A stretch of 64,000 nt of DNA from NCBI RefSeq assembly GCF_021869535.1, contig NW_026262734.1:78182339-78246338 (forward strand). Direction: 5' to 3'. A model generated the notes under the pieces. It had not been told where the DNA came from. It ran no database searches and saw only the letters and a program-made list of their open reading frames with translations. This stretch comes from Mytilus californianus. Taxonomy: Eukaryota; Mollusca; Bivalvia; Mytilida; Mytilidae. How positions within the stretch are numbered: position 1 is the stretch's first letter; each line of letters starts with the position of its first letter. The translations under genes and the position numbers were made by a program. Below are positions 35,543-47,636 of the stretch, piece by piece.

Positions 35543-37635
35543 AACTAGAGGCTCTAAAGAGCCTGTGTAGCTCACCTTGGTCTATGTGCATATTCAACAA
35601 AGCACACTCTCCAACATTGTAGACAGGAATATAGTTCATGACAATAAATTGTTATCACAGAGATATGTCTCGCCTTTTTGCAATTTTGGTAATGCAAATG
35701 TTGAAATTAAAATAGCAATACTTTAACATGTAAGTTATGCAAGTATTCATGTCAATGAACCATGACAGAAGGTATATGGCTAAACAATCTCCATGGAAAT
35801 GAGATGTGCCAATGCTAATACAACTGTATACCAAATACCATTGACTAATATATTAAAAGTTGTTCTCTTTAAAGAAACCTAAACACAAACATTTACTTGT
35901 AAACTATGTAAAAGTTTCAAAGTCCATGTACCATGATGAGGGGATGGGTCTATAGAATCTCCATGGAAATGATACTTGGAAATGATACTTGCAAATGCCA
36001 ATAAATTTGCATTTTACCCTCTATGTTCTATTTTTAGCCATGTTGGTCATGTTGGTAGGCAGGCCATCAAACACATTCTTTTCAACTAGATTCCCCAATG
36101 ATGATTGTGGCCAAGTGTGATTAAATTTGGCAAAGTGTTTCAGAGGATAAGACTTTTGTAAAAGATTACAAAAATTTATGAAAAATTGTTAAACATAAAG
36201 GGCTTCAGGGGTCAATTGACAATTGTCATCATATTAAATAATTTGTAGATTATACTTTGCTGAACATTATTGCTGTGTACATTTTATCTCTATCTACAAT
36301 GATATTCAATATAATAACGCAAGAGTGCACACACTGAAATGTCTCGCCTTCTTTACTAACCATTGATTTTTTTCTGTTGATAGTCCTAAATATAAAGCTT
36401 ACCTACAAGTAACACATAAACTTAACATGATCCAAAAAAATGAGGTCATGGTCAGAAACAAGAAATACATGTAAACCTTAAAATCATTCAATAAACAAAA
36501 CATAGTTGACCTATTGATTATAGTTTCTAAGAAACAGTCTTAACCTTGAAAACTTAACATTAACCAATGAACCATGAAAATGAGGTCAAGGTCAAATAAA
36601 ACCTGTGAGACTGACATATACATAATAAAATATTTCCAAAAACCAAATATAGTTGACCTATTGCATAAAGTATTAGAAAAAAAGACCAAAACTGAAAAAC
36701 TTAACTTTGACCACTGAACCATGAAAATGAGGTCAAGGTCAGATGATACCTACCAGTTGGACATGTACACCTTACAATCATTCCATATACCAAATATAAA
36801 AGACCTATTGCTTATAGTGTCTGATATGTGGACTTGACCACGAAAACTTTACCTTGTTCACTGATCCATGAAATGAGGTCGAGGTCAAATGAAAACTGTC
36901 TGACGGGCATGAAACCTTGCAAGGTATGCACATACTAAATATAGTTATCCTATTACTCATAATAAGAGAGAAAATAACATTACAAAAAATCTTAACTTTT
37001 TTTCAAGTAGTCACTGAACCATGAAAATGAGGTCAAAAACAATGAACATATGACAGACGGAAACTTCGTAACATAAGGCATCTATATACAAAGTATGAAG
37101 CATCCAGGTCTTCTAGCTTCAAAAATATCAAGCATTTAAGAAGTTAGCTAACGATGCCGCAGTAGCGGCAGCCGCTGGATCACTATCCCTATGTAGAGCT
37201 TTCTGCGACAAAAGTTGCAGGCTCGACAAAAAAACTGCAAAATTTCCTTAAAATTACCATTTCAGGGGCAGCAATCCAACAATGGGTTGTCTGATTCATC
37301 TGAAAATTTGAGGGCAGCTAGATCTTAACCTGATGAACATCTTAACCCCATGTCAGATTTGCTCTAAATGCTTTGGTTTCAGAGATATAAGCCAAAAGCT
37401 GTATTTTTCCTATGTTCTATTTTTAGACATGTTGGCAATGTTGGTTGGCAGGCGGGGTCCTTGGACACATCTTTTAAACTAGATAACCAAATGATGATTG
37501 TGGCCAACTTTGGTTAAATTTGTTTCTGTAGTTTTAGATGAGATCATTTTTGTAAAAGTAAACGGACCATGATAGATGACGGACGCCAAGGGATGAGAAA
37601 AGCTCACTTGGTCCATTGGGCTAGGTGAACTAAAA
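35543..37635 (+). mobile_element. Helentron-like element, family D (copy D3), carrying a nested family E copy
   Basis: The leader has the palindrome AGGCTCTAAAGAGCCT and then TAGCTCACCT. The 3' end near 37595-37635 is GCTCACTTGGTCCATTGGGC followed by TAGGTGAACTAAAAA. The leader arm TAGCTCACCT is the complement of the 3' arm AGGTGAGCTA seen in copy D4. A family E element interrupts it at 36319-37230. Confidence 0.7.
36319..37230 (+). mobile_element. Helentron-like element, family E (copy E2), nested in D3
   Basis: Begins near GTGCACACACTGAAATGTCTCGCC and ends with a hairpin GCGACAAAAGTTGCAGGCTCGAC followed by A7. Four modules of about 140 bp contain CATTGAACCATGAAAATGAGGTCAAGGTCA-like text (36560, 36715, 36860, 37015). 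The uninterrupted D4 copy (ATAATAACCAAAAACTGC near 40552-40569) shows the empty site. Confidence 0.7.
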
Positions 37636-38860
37636 AGTGGTCAAAGTCCCATTTCTCCTATAAATATTATCAAATGAAACTGACAATAAAGAGAAAATGA
37701 CAACAAATATCCTACCAAGTATGGAAGCTTTATGTCAAAACTCAAAAGGTCTCTATGTATTGATGTGTTTTGGACAAACAGACGGACGAACGAATACCAT
37801 AACAATATCCCAAGAGGTTGAAAGCATGTGGACAACAAACATAAATAAATCATTGCGAGTTTTCTAAGGTTAACTTTTTGCAATTTTCCTTATTGTTTCA
37901 AGCAATTCAATAAGATAGCTTCATTAGATTGAATTCTACATACCTATCAAAATTCTTCTATCTTCATCTGAAAAATAATACCACCAAATTCAATACATTA
38001 ATTGTCTTTTGAAAAAAATAACATATAAACCCAAGAACTATTTACATATTGTTACATACATTTTTAAAACAAATTAAGAATGTCATACCAGATCAACAAA
38101 ATAGCACTAAATTTATTCGACTATAACTTATTTTTTAATATTTTGTTTTTGCTGTCATGATCAATATAAATAAGAAGATGTGGTATGAGTGTCAATGAGA
38201 CAACTCTCCATCCAAGTCACAATGTGTAAAAAGTAAACAATTAAAGGTCAAAGTAAGGCCTTAAAAAAAGATACTGTACAGGTATTATCATTTTGGCCTT
38301 ATATTGTCAATCCAAATATTTTCAAAACAAATGATTTGTTTATTTGGTAGCTGTTCATAAAAACATGTGGAATGCTGATGACACCCATTATGAAATTAAG
38401 AAGATATAATTTCCATGTGAAACAACACTGAAAGAAACAATTTGGATTTAAGCAACTATAGATCACCATGCTTTTTTATGTAGAAAATTAGAGGCTCCAA
38501 GAGGCAAAACCGTTAAACTGTTATCCATGCATAATTTTAGCATATGTTCAATTAACCCTGAAAATGACGTCAAGGTCATATGATACCTGCCAGTCAGACA
38601 TTTTTACCTTAAAATCATTTCTGTGTCCGATCAGTGATTCATATAACAACAATCGATTGAACAAAATCCCAATCAATTATCGACATCGCCAAGCCCAACC
38701 AACTGATTTCTGACTTATCCTGATCATCAAAACAACACTAGTTTTCAGTTCAAAAGACATACAGACAGACAAGGTGAGTCAACAGGTTTCCACTACTAAC
38801 TTGGGTATTAAATTTCATGTTATACTTAGATGTTATCTTGGATATTTGAACCAAACTTAC
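37636..38860. other. Intron of gene 2
   Basis: AT-rich, no supported exon. A truncated R1 copy lies at 38168-38263 (+). An inner family E-like module (AACCCTGAAAATGACGTCAA) is near 38555-38610. Confidence 0.45.
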
Positions 38861-39320
38861 TCTTTGTATCTATTCTTTGTATATCTCTCCTATTTTCTTG
38901 TATTCTTCTTCTATTTTCTTCTATACCACTCCCCATATCTTTATTCTTTTCATCTTGTTGAACATTTCTCTCATCCTGGACTCTAAACTTTTCGTCAAAT
39001 TTTTTCTCAATTCTATGTAATTCAGTATACAAATTTTGAATAATAGCCTTGTTCTCAAGTATCTGTTCTTCTTTTTTCCAAATTTCCTCTTTAATCTCAC
39101 TTATTTCCACTTGTGTACTGGCAGATTGCTCTTCTGTTTGTTTCGTAAGCTTTTCAATTTTCTGGTAAAGCTCTGTAACATCTTCCTCAAGTTGTAAAAC
39201 TTGTCTGTCATGTTGTACCATTCTGATTAAAACTTCTTCAGTGGAACTGTCAAGTTTCATTGTTGAAGCGTCATACACTGCCTTCATAAATTTATCATCT
39301 TTTCCAAGGATCCTGACAGC
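38861..39320 (-). CDS. Gene 2, internal exon: coiled coil
   Basis: An exon of 460 bases (153 codons plus one base). The acceptor is TTTGTAATCAACAG (AG at 39321-39322); the donor is GTAAGT (38855-38860). The reading begins AVRILGKDDKFMKAVYDAST, then LDSSTEEVLIRMVQHDRQVL, which matches the segment after HEPN in DZIP3-like proteins. It continues as a long coiled coil rich in Glu, Lys, Gln and Ile/Leu with heptad spacing (LEEDVTELYQKIEKL and onward), ending NRRDIQRIDTK. Coiled coils at this position probably drive oligomerisation or spacing between the HEPN effector and the NTPase. An internal ATG at 39285-39287 is not needed as a start, because the frame is open to the acceptor. Confidence 0.75.
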
Positions 39321-40145
39321 CTGTTGATTACAAAATTCATAACTGGATTACAAAAATTGAAATTTAAAAACCACCTGACTTAAAGAATGGCAAGATATGT
39401 ATGAGTAAAACAATTTAAAGTTCACTCAATTTTAAAACTTTTACTTTTAAATCAGTTCACACTGAATTTCTAACCCTGCAAATTCCTTTGAAACTATAAG
39501 AATCTTAGAAATCTATTTCATAGATGAATTTAAAGAAGAGGTTACATTAAATATATATGGACATTGAGTAAATAATGTATATAATAAACATGGAACACGA
39601 GTACATTTGTTTAATGTAATTTCCAAGCAAGCCTGGGTCATTACAAATGTAATTGTAAATTCCGGTAATTAATTAAAAATTTAAAAGTAATTAAAAGTAA
39701 TGTGTAATTGAGCATATTTTAATTTACAAGTTATTGAAAAAACTTTGATCAAATTTCCCTTTTGCCATGTAATTATGAATTACTTTTCAATTACATTCTA
39801 GTATTTGATTGAAAATATAAAACAAATCTTGCTACTCTGAAGAACTCACACATGTAAACCTTATTTTTTTTATGTCATTTAGTATGCACTTGGTATTTTT
39901 ATATTTTTTTAATTTTGATGGTAAATAATTATTATGCTTAAGAAAATTAAAACATTTTATTGCCAAATAATAAAACTTTATAAACATTAATTTTTATTTT
40001 CATTTAATTCCTTAATTAATTTCTTCACATTTTTTTACAAAAATAAAAAAAATAAAGAGTAATTGATGACTTAGGACTTAAAATTTAACACATAAAACCT
40101 TTGTAAAAATGTACAATTGAGTAAGAAGACGTATGGTTATTATAA
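39321..40145. other. Intron of gene 2, AT-rich
   Basis: Contains a run of GTAATTAAAAGTAATTG-type sequence (39640-39790), with a similar patch at 49760-49870. This may be the remains of an old transposon. No exon seen. Confidence 0.35.
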
Positions 40146-40984
40146 ACTAGAGGTTCTTCTGAAAATTTCAGGGCAGATAAATCTTAATCTGATGAACATT
40201 TTTGCCACCTGTCAGATTTGCTCTAAATGCTTTAGTTTCAGAGATATACACCAAAAACTGCATTTTACCCCCATGTTCTATTTTTAACCAAGTTGGCCAT
40301 GATAGTTGAAAGGCGGGGTCATCGGACAAATTTTTTAAACTATATACCCTTATAATAATTATGGCCAAGTATGGTTAAACTTGTCTCAGTAGTTTCAGAG
40401 AAGAAGATTTTTGTAGAAGATTACAAAAATTTACGAAAAACTCCTAAAGGGGTCGACTGACAATTTTGGTCATGACAATTTATTTGTAGATCTTACTTTG
40501 CTGAACATTATTGCTGTTTACAGTTTATCTCTATCTATAATAATATTCAAGATAATAACCAAAAACTGCAAAATTTCCTTAAAATTACCAATTCAGGGGC
40601 AGCAACCCAACAACAGGTTGTCAGATTTGTCTGAAAATTTTAGGGCTGATATATCTTGACCTGATGATCAGTTTAACCCATGTCAGATTTCCTCTAAATG
40701 CTTTGGTTTCAGAGATATAAGCCAAAATCTACATTTCACCCCTATGTTCTATTTTTAGCCATAGCGGCCATCTTGGTTGGTTGGCGGGGTCATCAGACAC
40801 ATTTTTTAAACTAGATACCCTAATGATGATTGTGGCCATGTTTGGTTAAATTTGGCCCAGTGGTTTCAGAGGAGAAGCTTTTGTAAAAAGCTAATGATGA
40901 CGGATGACGACGACGGACGATGGATGACGGACGCCAAGTGATGAGAAAAGCTCACTCGGCCCTTCGGGCCAGGTGAGCTAAAAA
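40146..40984 (+). mobile_element. Helentron-like element, family D (copy D4)
   Basis: Two long modules with CTGATGAACATTTTTGCCAC, CAGATTTGCTCTAAATGCTT and GTTTCAGAGATATA. A GACGACGGACGATGGATGAC stretch follows (40908-40928). The 3' hairpin is GCTCACTCGGCCCTTCGGGC then CAGGTGAGCTAAAAA, a long near-perfect stem. The leader is truncated to ACTAGAGGTTC. Confidence 0.75.
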
Positions 40985-41321
40985 TGGATCTACACAAACC
41001 ACTGCTCAGCATGTGTATTATCAAAAAATAAATGGGGAATGTGTACATGGGACACAGATGATGCCCCCGCTTGCATATAACTTTAAAAAGGGACATTACT
41101 CAAGAACTGTAAAAATGACGCTACCCAAATTTGTACTTGATCTGAGTTTTGTGGTAATAAGCATTGTGTATACGTTTCATAACATTTAATTGAGGCAAAC
41201 TTAAGTTAGAGAATGGAAACGAAAAATTCAGCAATATTTCTAATTGTAAAGGGGTATATTTATTTTGTATTTACATTGTGTCATAGGTCAAATTTATTTG
41301 TTCAGTGTATGTTCAATCATG

Positions 41322-43872
41322 CAGGGCTTCCAAAACGGTCATATATTCCGGACTTGACCGAAACTTTCATAAAAAGACCGGCTGCTCTCAGCCTCAAACG
41401 GTCAAATAGAATTGGTGTGCCACATTTTGTTATTCAAGGCATTTTCATGAAACGGTCATTTCAATTTTTACCAACTATCGATCGATAAAAATGTCCGTTT
41501 GGGGCTTTGGGCATGTCAGTTTGGGCATTTTAGTTTATAATTGTGGCAATCTATTTCACAAAGATAGTTTGGTCATAATTGGGTTTAATAAAACAGAAGC
41601 AGCATATTTCAGATACTTTGAAGTGTCTCAGTTAGTCTAATCCTCTGGGTACATAAATGTACGGCTTGGTCTTTAGCTTGTGTACATCAATAAAAAGTAG
41701 AAAAAACACGTTTTCTTTTATTTAAATAACAACAAGCTGTCAAACAATTATCCCTTCAATAAGTTCTATTGAAGCCATAAATCATTCACTGATTACAGGT
41801 TTGTTACCTTTGATGAGGTGTCCTAAGCTTGTCTTTATCAATAGAATTAATGATGCATAACAATGTACATATTAAAGGTAATCAGGTAAACGAGGTCAAA
41901 CATGTAAGCGTGTATGGAACAACATCCTATTTAAATACGCTTTATAGATATTATTTTAAATGAGCATTCAGTTTAAAAAAGTATCCTGATATTTAAAAGT
42001 TATTCTTCAAATAAGGATATTCATAAATGAATAAGTATGATATATATTATTTTATTTAACACTGTACATCGTGTTAAATACTGGGGTACTCTCAAGGGGA
42101 AAATTTACTAAAATATATAGGAAAAACATCGAGAATAGCTTCGCTTGGGTATACCAAGCTGAGTTGTCCAATAAATAAGGGGGGCGTTCTCTATTCTTAT
42201 TTTCATATTAAAAACTGTTTTTATAATTAAAATCATAAAGAATAATATCCAATCATGACAATCTCCGACTGTTACAAAGACTTTGTCTCAAATTGAACTT
42301 TACAAATCTGCCATCATGGGCAAACGTAAACGTGAAGATTCCGATCAAAATTCGAAATCTGCTAAAAATGCTAGAAGCTTTATTCATAAATGGTTACAAC
42401 TGTTTTTATGGTTAAGATTTGACAGTATGCTAAATGCCATGTTTTGTGACATTTGTCAAAAACAAACTTAAAAATAACTTTGTAAAGCCTGGTTCGACAA
42501 ATTTTCGAAAGTCAGCCGTTGTAGAGCATGCTAATAGCAATGACCACATTCAAGCTCTTAAATTAGAGACAGCTTCCAAAAGTAATTCAATTGTATCAGT
42601 ATTTGAGAAAGTTCATGAAAAGACTGACAACGCAATGTGCACCTTGTTCCGTAATGCTTACTTTATTGCTAAAGAAAACTTACTAAATGGACAAATTTCA
42701 GTCAATAAATGATTTAACTAAGTTAAATGGTGCCGTGATCACTTCTAAATTATATCAAGAGAACAATGCCTGCTCCAAATTTATTCAGACAATTTCCGAT
42801 GTTATAGAGAAAGAGGTGATGTCCGACGTAAAGTTAATGGAAATTTCACGTGTTTTGCCGGTTTCTAGTGTTGAATGTGAAAGGGGTTTTTCAAGGCAGA
42901 ACATTATCAAGACAAAACTAAGGTGTAGTCTAGGTATTGACGCTTTAGATCAACTTATGAGGATAAGCTTAGTAGGTGTAGATGTTAAAGACTTTGACCC
43001 TGTTCCTGCTATCCGCAAATGGCAATCCGTTCGTAACCGCCATGTTTATCAGAACAATACATTTAGCAAGCTCATGAATGTAAAATCTTAAATTAGACTA
43101 AATGAACTCTAATCTTGTGCTGTGATCTGTGCTTCTTTTCAATGTGCTCATTGTAATATTTATTGCGTGTGTTTGTCAACATTGTGCTCTTCTGATATTT
43201 TATTGTTGTTATATGCTTACATAAAATATCATGTTGTTATTCATTAAATTATTTATCAACTGAGTATGTTTTTATTTATTCCTTAATTCTAAATCAGGTT
43301 GGGAAATTGTACAAAGAAAAATGTTATCACTGTTCAGTAGATTTTACACGGTTTAAAACAATATCCTTCATTGGGCCTCCTCAATGTTATCTATAAATAC
43401 CGCATCAGTTGTAAAAGTCACGTGGTCAGGTAATCAATACACAAAAAGAAAAGTATCACGTGTATTGATGATCAAGTTGTACTGCAATTAAAGCCAACAT
43501 CAACAGTTTCAAATAATATGGCCTTAATTTACAAAGTGTTAAGTACTCACAGAGAGAAGATAGATTATATAAACAGAAACAAAAACATGAGAACAGTCAG
43601 GTACTGAAGCTGATTGATGCAATGATGGTTACTGTATTACGATACACAGAAAAATGACACAATACCGAGGATAATATTTTATTTATTTTTAGAATGAAGA
43701 AAACAAAACAGTTATAAATAATTTTATTGCATATAACACTACTTATTATTTAGACACATATATCAATTTATGCATCCTCTCAGTTACATTTAAGTATCCA
43801 GCTGATCATTGACCGTCAAAAATATTTCTTTGAAAAATGTCCGGCTGTCGTCGGGAAATTTTGGAAGCCCTG
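41322..43872 (+). mobile_element. hAT-type DNA transposon, defective
   Basis: Perfect 14-bp terminal inverted repeats CAGGGCTTCCAAAA and TTTTGGAAGCCCTG bound a 2,551-bp element. GTTCAATC (41311-41318, three bases before the left end) and GTTCAATG (43873-43880) look like an 8-bp target duplication, the size typical of hAT. The inside codes for a broken transposase-like protein (separate entry). It is inactive: frames are broken and the catalytic middle is absent. Confidence 0.85.
42316..43091 (+). pseudogene. hAT transposase remnant: N-terminal zinc finger plus C-terminal dimerisation domain
   Basis: The ATG at 42316 starts MGKRKREDSDQNSKSAKN (basic, nuclear-type). Then comes WLQLFLWLRFDSMLNAMFCD with Cys pairs and GSTNFRKSAVVEHANSNDH, a BED/TTF-like zinc finger as in the ZNF862/C17orf113-like hAT group. 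The frame shifts near 42460 and again near 42700. The last part (VSSVECERGFSRQNIIKTKL, then LDQLMRISLVG) is the conserved hAT C-terminal dimerisation motif and ends with TAA at 43089-43091. The RNase H-like catalytic region of several hundred residues that normally separates the two parts is missing, so this is an internally deleted, frameshifted copy. Confidence 0.8.
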
Positions 43873-44747
43873 GTTCAATGGTGTTAATATGTCCTTTGAT
43901 TGAGTTAAGCTATTTCAGTTGATATTTTATAGTGTGTCTTTCTATGTTGTGATGTCACACTATTGTTTCAGAAAAAGGGTGAAGGTTTGGTACCATTAAA
44001 ACGTTTAAACCCGCTGCATTTGTTTGCACTTGTCCTAAGTCAGGAATCTGATGTTCAGTAGTTGTCGTTTGTTGATGTGGTTCATAAGTGTTTCTCGTTT
44101 CTCGTTTTTTATATAGATGAGACCGTTGGTTTTCCCGTTTGAATGGTTTTACACTAGTAATTTTTTTGGGGCCCTTTATAGCTTACTGTTCGGTGTGAGC
44201 CAGGGCTCCCTGTTGAAGACCGTACTGTGACCTATAATGGTTTACTTTTATAAATTTTGACTTGGATGGAGAGTTGTCTCATTGGCACTCATACCACATC
44301 TTCTTATATCTATAACTATATAACGGTAAAGTGATGCAACCAGAATTCAAACTTGGTCTGTGTTTTAAGGTAATAAGCATAGTTTATAAGTTTCATAACA
44401 TTTGGTTGAGGCAAACTAAAGTTAGAGAATGGAAACGAAAAATTTAGCAATTTTTCCATTTGTAAACGGGCATAACTCTAGAACCGTGAAAGTGCCGCCA
44501 CCAAAATTCATTCTTGATCTGTGTTTTGTGGTAATAAGCATTGGGTATAAGTTACATAACATTTGGTTTAGGCAAACTAAAGTTAGAGAATGGAAACCAA
44601 TTTTGGGACGTTCGGAACGTCGTTCGGATCGACGGACGTACGAACGTACAACGGTAAAACTTAATGCCCCTTCGCTACTGCGCGGGCATAAAAATCACAT
44701 ACGTTAGGTACCAACATACAAAGATACTTCTAGTATCTATGTATAAA

Positions 44748-45431
44748 CAAGCATTCTGTGAGTATTGCATGGCAATACATATTTCCCTACCGGTTACAAA
44801 TTGATTGTAATGGAACGAAACTCTAACTTGATCTATAACTCGTCATTGTGTAAACTACATAAAATATCAAGTCAAAACTTCAAGCATGACAAAAAACAAT
44901 GAGCATAACTGTTAAAAACTGATTATTTAAGTGAATTTTCTATGTCCAAAGACCATAACTCTGCACAAAATTATCAGACTGAAACAAAATTCCAACTTGA
45001 TCTGTAACTTGTCATGATAAAACTATATACTAATTATCAAATCTTCAAGAATGACAAACAAACCTACCACTAAATTCTTCAAACAATTTACCACGAAAAG
45101 GAAAAAAATCCAAAATGTCATTTTGTCTTTTAAAAAATGAGTTATTTCCCTTTGAACAGAAATCTACTAATTAATAAGTATTTCAACAAAAATTTAATTC
45201 TAGGGAAAGGGCTTTAACTGAACAAAGAGAAAAGCTAAAATTGTGAAAATTACACTTGACCTGTAACTTGTCATGATAAAATCAATAAACCAAATATCAA
45301 ATCAATATCTTCAAGCACGAAGAAAAAAAGTCTGGAAAACTGATTTGCCGGACTGACAGATGGACAGACAGACAGACGGACAGATTGCAAACCTAAAGTC
45401 CCCTTCGACTTCGTCGGTAGAGGACTAAAAA
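44748..45431 (+). mobile_element. Helentron-like element, family C (copy C2)
   Basis: The leader CAAGCATTCTGTGAGTATTG contains the palindrome TATTGCATGGCAATA, then TTTCCCTACCGG. Modules of about 180 bp have GACCATAACTCTGCACAAAA and AACTTGTCATGATAAAACTA. GACAGACAGACGGACAGA is at 45367-45385. The 3' hairpin is AGTCCCCTTCGACTTCGTCG then GTAGAGGACTAAAAA. Confidence 0.8.
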
Positions 45432-45644
45432 TGATGTAAAAATTTTCTGAGGATTGATAGTGTTATTAAGCTAATGAAGTACTGGCTTTAAACAAAATCT
45501 TAATTATACACTGAGTACAAAAATGTTATCATATTTCCTTATTTTCAAGTTTTTTTTAAATTCATTTTGCATTCAGTGAGGGCATGTTAATATAAAGGGA
45601 ACCAAAATGTAAAATATTGGAAATTCAAAGGAAATAAAAGAACA

Positions 45645-47309
45645 GAGTTCCAATGTCCCCTGCATTGCACATATTTTATCTATCCAAGGGCAATAACTAA
45701 ATAAATGGGGAATGTATCCATAGGACACAGATGATGCCCCCGCTTGCATATCATATAAAGTTATAAAGGGACATAACTAAGGAACAGTAAAAGTGACGCT
45801 ACCCAAATTTGTACTTGATCTGAGTTTTGTGGTAACAAGTATTGTGTATAAGTCTCATATCATTTGGTTGAGGCTAACTTAAGTTAGAGAACAGAATTGA
45901 GTGATTTTTCCATTTGTAAAGGGACATAACACTAGAACGGTAAAAGTGACACCACCAAAATTCAAACTTGATTTGTATTTTGTGGTAATTAGCATTGTGG
46001 ATAAGTTTCATATCATTTAGTTGAGGCAAACTAAAGTTAGAGAACAGAAATTAAAAAAATTCAGCAATTTGTATGTTTATAAAGGGGCATAACTCAAGAA
46101 CAGTAAAAGTGACGCCACCCAATTTCGAACTTGATCTGATTTATTTGGTAATAAGCATTGTATTTAAGTTTCATATTATTTGGTTGAAGCAAACTAAAGT
46201 TAGAGAACGGAAACGAAAAATCCAGCCATTTTCCATTGGTAAAGGGGCATAACTCTAGAACGGCTATAGTGACTCCACCAAAATTCCAACTTGATCTGTG
46301 TTTATCAAAATAAGCATTGTGTATAAGTTTCATAACATTTGGTTGAGGCAAACTAAAGTTAGAGAACGGAAACCATCTTTGGGACGTACGTAAGGACGGA
46401 CGTACGTACAGAGGGACAAGGGTAAAACTTAATGCCCCCTCCGCTACAGCGGGGGCGTAAAATAACACTTTTTTTTTGGTACTTTAAAACAATTTATAAA
46501 TATCTTAGATAAATGAAGGCTTCAGAGCAAATGCAATGCAATTTCCATTATAATTAATTTTTCCAAGGGGCATAACTAGTTAAAAATATTTGATCAGCAC
46601 TTATTTTCGAAAGTGTTAAAGACATTGCTGATAATAATCTAATTTTCATAAAATTTTGGCAAAAAATAGTACACATGAGAGCGCTAACAATGCAATTTTC
46701 ATATAATCAATATTTCAAAGGGACATGTCACATAACTCTTTTAAAACCAATTGATCAGCACCAATTTTCAACTTTGTCTGAGACATTGATGATATAAACC
46801 TACGACATAAACTTCATAAAAATCTGGCAACCGATTTTTTAATTTGTCCAAGACATTGCTGATATAAACCTATGTTATAAGTTTCATAAAAATCTGGCAA
46901 GAATTGTACCTATGAGAGCACTAACGATGCAATTTTCCAAATGATCAATGTTTGTAAGGGGCATAACTCTATTAAAAATAATTGATTGGCACTATTTTCT
47001 AACTTGTGTAAGACATCGCTAATATAAAACCATTATGTAAGTTTCATAAAAACCTAGCAAGAATTGTACACATTAGAGGGCTAACAATGCAATTTTCCAT
47101 ATAATTAATTTTCCAAGGAGCATAACTTTTTTAAAAATAATTGATCGGCACTGAATTTTGAATTTGTCCAAGACCTTGCTGATATAAACCTATGATATAA
47201 GTTTCATAAAAATCTCGCAAGAACTGTACACATGAGAGGGCTAACAAGACTGGATGGATGCCAGATATTTCTATGTCCCCTGCAACGCATTCTCAGGGGA
47301 CAATTAAAA
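45645..47309 (+). mobile_element. Helentron-like element, family H, with nested family G copy
   Basis: 5' ATGTCCCCTGCATTGCAC and 3' TGTCCCCTGCAACGCATTCT then CAGGGGACAATTAAAAA. The leader arm TGTCCCCTG and the 3' arm CAGGGGACA are exact complements. Modules of about 150 bp carry ACATTGCTGATATAAACCTA and GTTTCATAAAAATCTGGCAA. A family G copy interrupts it at 45699-46463. Confidence 0.7.
45699..46463 (+). mobile_element. Helentron-like element, family G (copy G2), nested in H
   Basis: Complete copy. The leader is AAATAAATGGGGAATGTATC with GATGATGCCCCCGC. About four modules follow (ATAACTCTAGAACGGT, TTTCATAACATTTGGTTGAG). A GGACGGACGTACGTAC stretch is at 46395-46410. The 3' hairpin is ATGCCCCCTCCGCTACAGCG then GGGGCGTAAAA. 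Confidence 0.8.
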
Positions 47310-47636
47310 AGAAATATTCTAATTTTGCACAGAAAATGTTATAATAAAAAGCATTTATGTCCTGATGTCTACAGCATTACACTCTGAGAAAGACTGAAAC
47401 TTTTTGATGGTTCTATGATTAACATCTCTCTGTTTCAATAGAAAGTCGCTTCGGTCAAAATCAGTCAGTGTAAAAAAAGGACCTCACATATTCCTCTATT
47501 TTCAAGGATATAACTTGCTATTTTTCCTTTCCAGGAGCCTACATGGGAAGTGAAAATCTAAGCACCTATCCTTATATCTACACAAGAAACAAACTTTTCA
47601 GTGGTTCTTGATAAAATTCTCTCTGTTTCAATTTCA
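47310..47636. other. Intron of gene 2, nothing recognised
   Basis: AT-rich sequence between two elements. No open frame or repeat end. Confidence 0.5.

Larger units (their letters stand above)
41275..44315 (-). repeat. Dispersed mussel repeat R1, interrupted by the hAT element
   Basis: 43873-44312 reads as R1 in reverse (GGTTTGGTACCATTAAAACG, TTGGATGGAGAGTTGTCTCA, CACTCATACCACATCTTC). 41285-41318 (TTATTTGTTCAGTGTATGTT) is its far end. Compared with the copy at 27442-27910, the only large difference is the hAT insertion. Confidence 0.7.
41024..44695 (+). mobile_element. Helentron-like element, family G (copy G1), heavily interrupted
   Basis: The leader at 41024-41075 has the palindrome TGTACATGGGACACA (TGTCCATGGGACA in better copies) and GATGCCCCCGC. 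Modules have TACTTGATCTGAGTTTTGTG and GGTAATAAGCATTGTGTATA. The 3' end at 44655-44695 is ATGCCCCTTCGCTACTGCGC followed by GGGCATAAAAA. Between about 41275 and 44315 it contains an R1 repeat, which in turn contains the hAT element. Confidence 0.65.
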
